Part shown: in pieces, positions 61,576-64,000 of the stretch
Numbering within the stretch: the first letter of the stretch is position 1
Layout: each line of letters starts with the position of its first letter
From: Neoarius graeffei
Lineage: Eukaryota > Chordata > Actinopteri > Siluriformes > Ariidae
DNA length: 64,000 nt
Reading direction: 5' to 3'
Assembly (NCBI RefSeq): GCF_027579695.1
Contig: NC_083577.1
Location: 53,999,283 to 54,063,282 of the forward strand
Notes under the pieces: generated by a model
Databases searched by the model: none
Told to the model about the DNA's origin: nothing
The model's input: the letters and a program-made list of their open reading frames with translations, nothing else
Program-made: the position numbers and the translations under genes

Positions 61576-64000
61576 AGTCACACTTAGTAGTCCTGCACGT
61601 AATAATTCTCATATTCCAGTTTGGAAACTAGCATTAAGATATAAGCCTAAGAAAACAAGGCCAGTTTAAGGCAATACACATTCAGCTATTAAGGACAATT
61701 AAGAGAGCTTATCGAGCCCTCTGTCAGTTAGTCTACTATATATAATAAGAGGTTAGCTAACTGAAGACTAATGTAATTCAATATGATAAAATAAGATACT
61801 ATTAACGGAATTATAGGTCTCTCTCTCCTCTCTCTCTCTTAGGTCCTTAAAGCTATAAAAGCTGAGAAAAGCATGTCCATAAACTTTCAGGCTCAGATAA
61901 GGACCTAATTGCAAAAGTTTAATCACATTTCGATTCATGCTTTATAAATTAGAAGCACATGGTGCTGGGTCTCTGCACTGAAATCTAATTCAAAGAAGCC
62001 CTATAATCTAATGGTGCTCTTTTGTTTATCACAGTAAATAAGGTAAAAACAAAACAAGTAAGCAAAATATGCCTTGTTATCACCACTCTTATTATCATAA
62101 TGACCTTATTTGCCTTCACATTGTCCCCATTAGCCTGGTTTATCGCATTGGGTCCAGTGCATAATGAATGGCCAGGGTCCTGTATCACACAGGGGATTCT
62201 GACATGCCTTTTATTACTTTTACACTAAATGGAACAAATGATGGGGATCCAGTTTGGTGATTACTTACTGTATCCTTGATGTGGCAATGAAAAGTGCACC
62301 CTCTTTTAATATTTGATTATTGTTCTTCAATCCAATTTTATCCAATTCATCATTTTGTCTTCTAATTTGCACAGCTTGTGACACATTTTATGATCCAAGT
62401 TTCTGTATAAGTGGTCTCAATAATGTGATAAAATCTTTTGATGTCTAATTATTTTGGACAAAAAAGGAAAGGAATGAAAAAAAACCCTTTTGCTCTACTT
62501 TTGTCTGTTTCCAATTCTTTATACTAAAACTTCTGATTTTCTAACAGCCGTGAATGTCATATTAGTGGTCGAGTTTATGCCTAAAGTGGTTATAGGTGTA
62601 GTGTTTACTTTTTATGACGGCCCTGTTAATGTGCTTTCAAGAAACGTAATTGTCTATGTACATAAAATGTTCTAACTAATGCCTACATGTGATTCTTATG
62701 ATGCATTAAATCATGTTTGGCCTAACAGAAAATAAAGCTTAATTCACAGAGAAGTGACAATGCTGCATGGTTATACTATTAACACGGCAGATGTCCTGAG
62801 TATTTTTCTACAAACATTGCACCATGCTTGCATTTTTGTGACACATCAAGCTTGTTAAAATGGTTCAGAAACAATTGGTAGTGAATACTAAGCTAAAACA
62901 AAAATAACTGCAAATAGTATCTACTTATAGCCAAGCAACAAACCAAAGAAGAGACCGAAAATGTCTGGTGGCTGGATTGGTTTCTCTACTTGTTTCTCTG
63001 ACATCTATACAGAAAAATTCAAAAGGGAATATTCATTATGATTCATTATCTGCTCCACCAAATTGCATCAAGCTTATAAAATATTTCTTTCACTTGTTCA
63101 AAGCCTTGTTAGAGCTTAAATTCAATTACTGTTCACTGTAACATACTGTCAAGTATCTTTAGCAAATCATTAATCAGGTTTATTCCCGGGCAGAGTGCAG
63201 CTGCTTGACCAGCTTAATTGTTGCGAAACAGCTAAAAGTCTGCTAATGAAGCAGGAATATGATGGGCCAGTAGTTGGCTCAGGCCAGAGGTTTCCAAAAC
63301 TTTCCGCAGATCAAAGGGGTGCAGGGCAGACCATTTTGTAAATTGTCAGCTTTAAATTAAATCCACTGGAGACCGTACTTAAATCTGAGGCTATATGAGA
63401 GCCTCAGTGGGGGGATAAGTAGGACTAAGAATAGCCTCTAACCCTTGTGCAGTTAAAAAGTTAAAATATTATAATATAAATGATAAAATATTATAAAATA
63501 AAAATATATATATTGGAGAACCAGATGAGGTGAGATAAAATGAAGGCATCTTATCAGTGGGGTGAGAAAAACAACGCAAACTCATGGCTGTGTATGGTCG
63601 GGCAAAAGACCTGCTTAGGTTTACTATGCTTGCTTGGTGGTCTATACACTCTAACGTACGCATTCAACACTCTGGAGTTGTCTATTACTATAATGTTTGA
63701 GATATTAAAATAATCATGTCAGCCCACAACTGAAACTTAAATCATTTACGACAATGATAAGAATAGACTGTAAACATCCCTGCTTATGCTCAAGCCAAAC
63801 CAAACCAAAATTACAAAGCTTAGTTTAATTTTGAAATGCTTTTTAAAGAAGGACCATGACAAGAATCAGAGAATAGATGTGTAAGCACGCTTCCTTTTCT
63901 CTGAAAAATGCAACTGAGCTGCTTGATCATACACATCACAGTAATACAAATAGACACACAAAGAAAACTCAAATACAATATGGGTGGTTTACAATATTCG
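61576..64000. other. unique intergenic DNA to the end of the window
   Basis: No gene supported. About 63160-63300 is repeat-free with CATTAATCAGG, CAGCTGCTTG, TTAATTGTTG and TAATGAAG words, typical of enhancer-like conserved DNA; conservation cannot be tested here. Confidence 0.35.

Overview
The window is vertebrate nuclear DNA, almost certainly from a ray-finned fish. It has intron-containing genes with vertebrate protein families, and a dense mix of Tc1/mariner, hAT, RTE-type LINE, Penelope-like and tRNA-derived SINE sequences typical of teleosts. The SINE and one Tc1 family resemble ones I associate with catfishes, but that is only a hint. Only two host protein-coding genes can be supported, both on the + strand.

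Gene 1 (133-13894) is an ADP/ATP translocase, best read as slc25a6: four exons, 298 residues, all carrier signatures intact. A TCTCGCGAGA promoter element sits at the very edge of the window. Its first intron is 12.6 kb and is filled with SINEs, a hAT relic, LINE 3' ends, two Tc1-type elements and a GC-rich unclassified repeat. Gene 2 (41428-43660) is a small single-pass class I cytokine receptor of the gamma-c/CRLF2/CSF2RA-IL3RA group. It has six exons whose phases join cleanly to 275 residues: signal peptide, one fibronectin-III module with a WGEWS motif, a membrane helix, a Box 1 and a short tail. In human PAR1, SLC25A6 lies next to IL3RA, CSF2RA and CRLF2, so this pair looks like ancient conserved linkage. 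The membrane-distal receptor domain (D1) is not visible here.

The stretch between the genes (14.2-41.3 kb) is a nest of mobile elements: a Penelope-like element inside a SINE inside an unclassified repeat; a nearly intact RTE-like LINE inside a MITE; a Tc1 element with long terminal inverted repeats flanked by TA microsatellites; and a Tc1 copy rearranged into a large palindrome. Several insertions have exact target-site duplications, and a second copy of the unclassified repeat (39.6-41.0 kb) serves as an empty-site control.

From 43.7 kb to the end there is no convincing gene. This part holds microsatellites, small MITEs, three SINE loci or relics, a LINE 3' fragment, and a Tc1 copy split by a DNA element carrying two copies of a THAP-like first exon. 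Long stretches around 46-53 kb, 56.9-57.1 kb and 61.6-64 kb look unique and non-repetitive. By analogy with the human SHOX-CRLF2 interval they could be a regulatory desert, which is inference.
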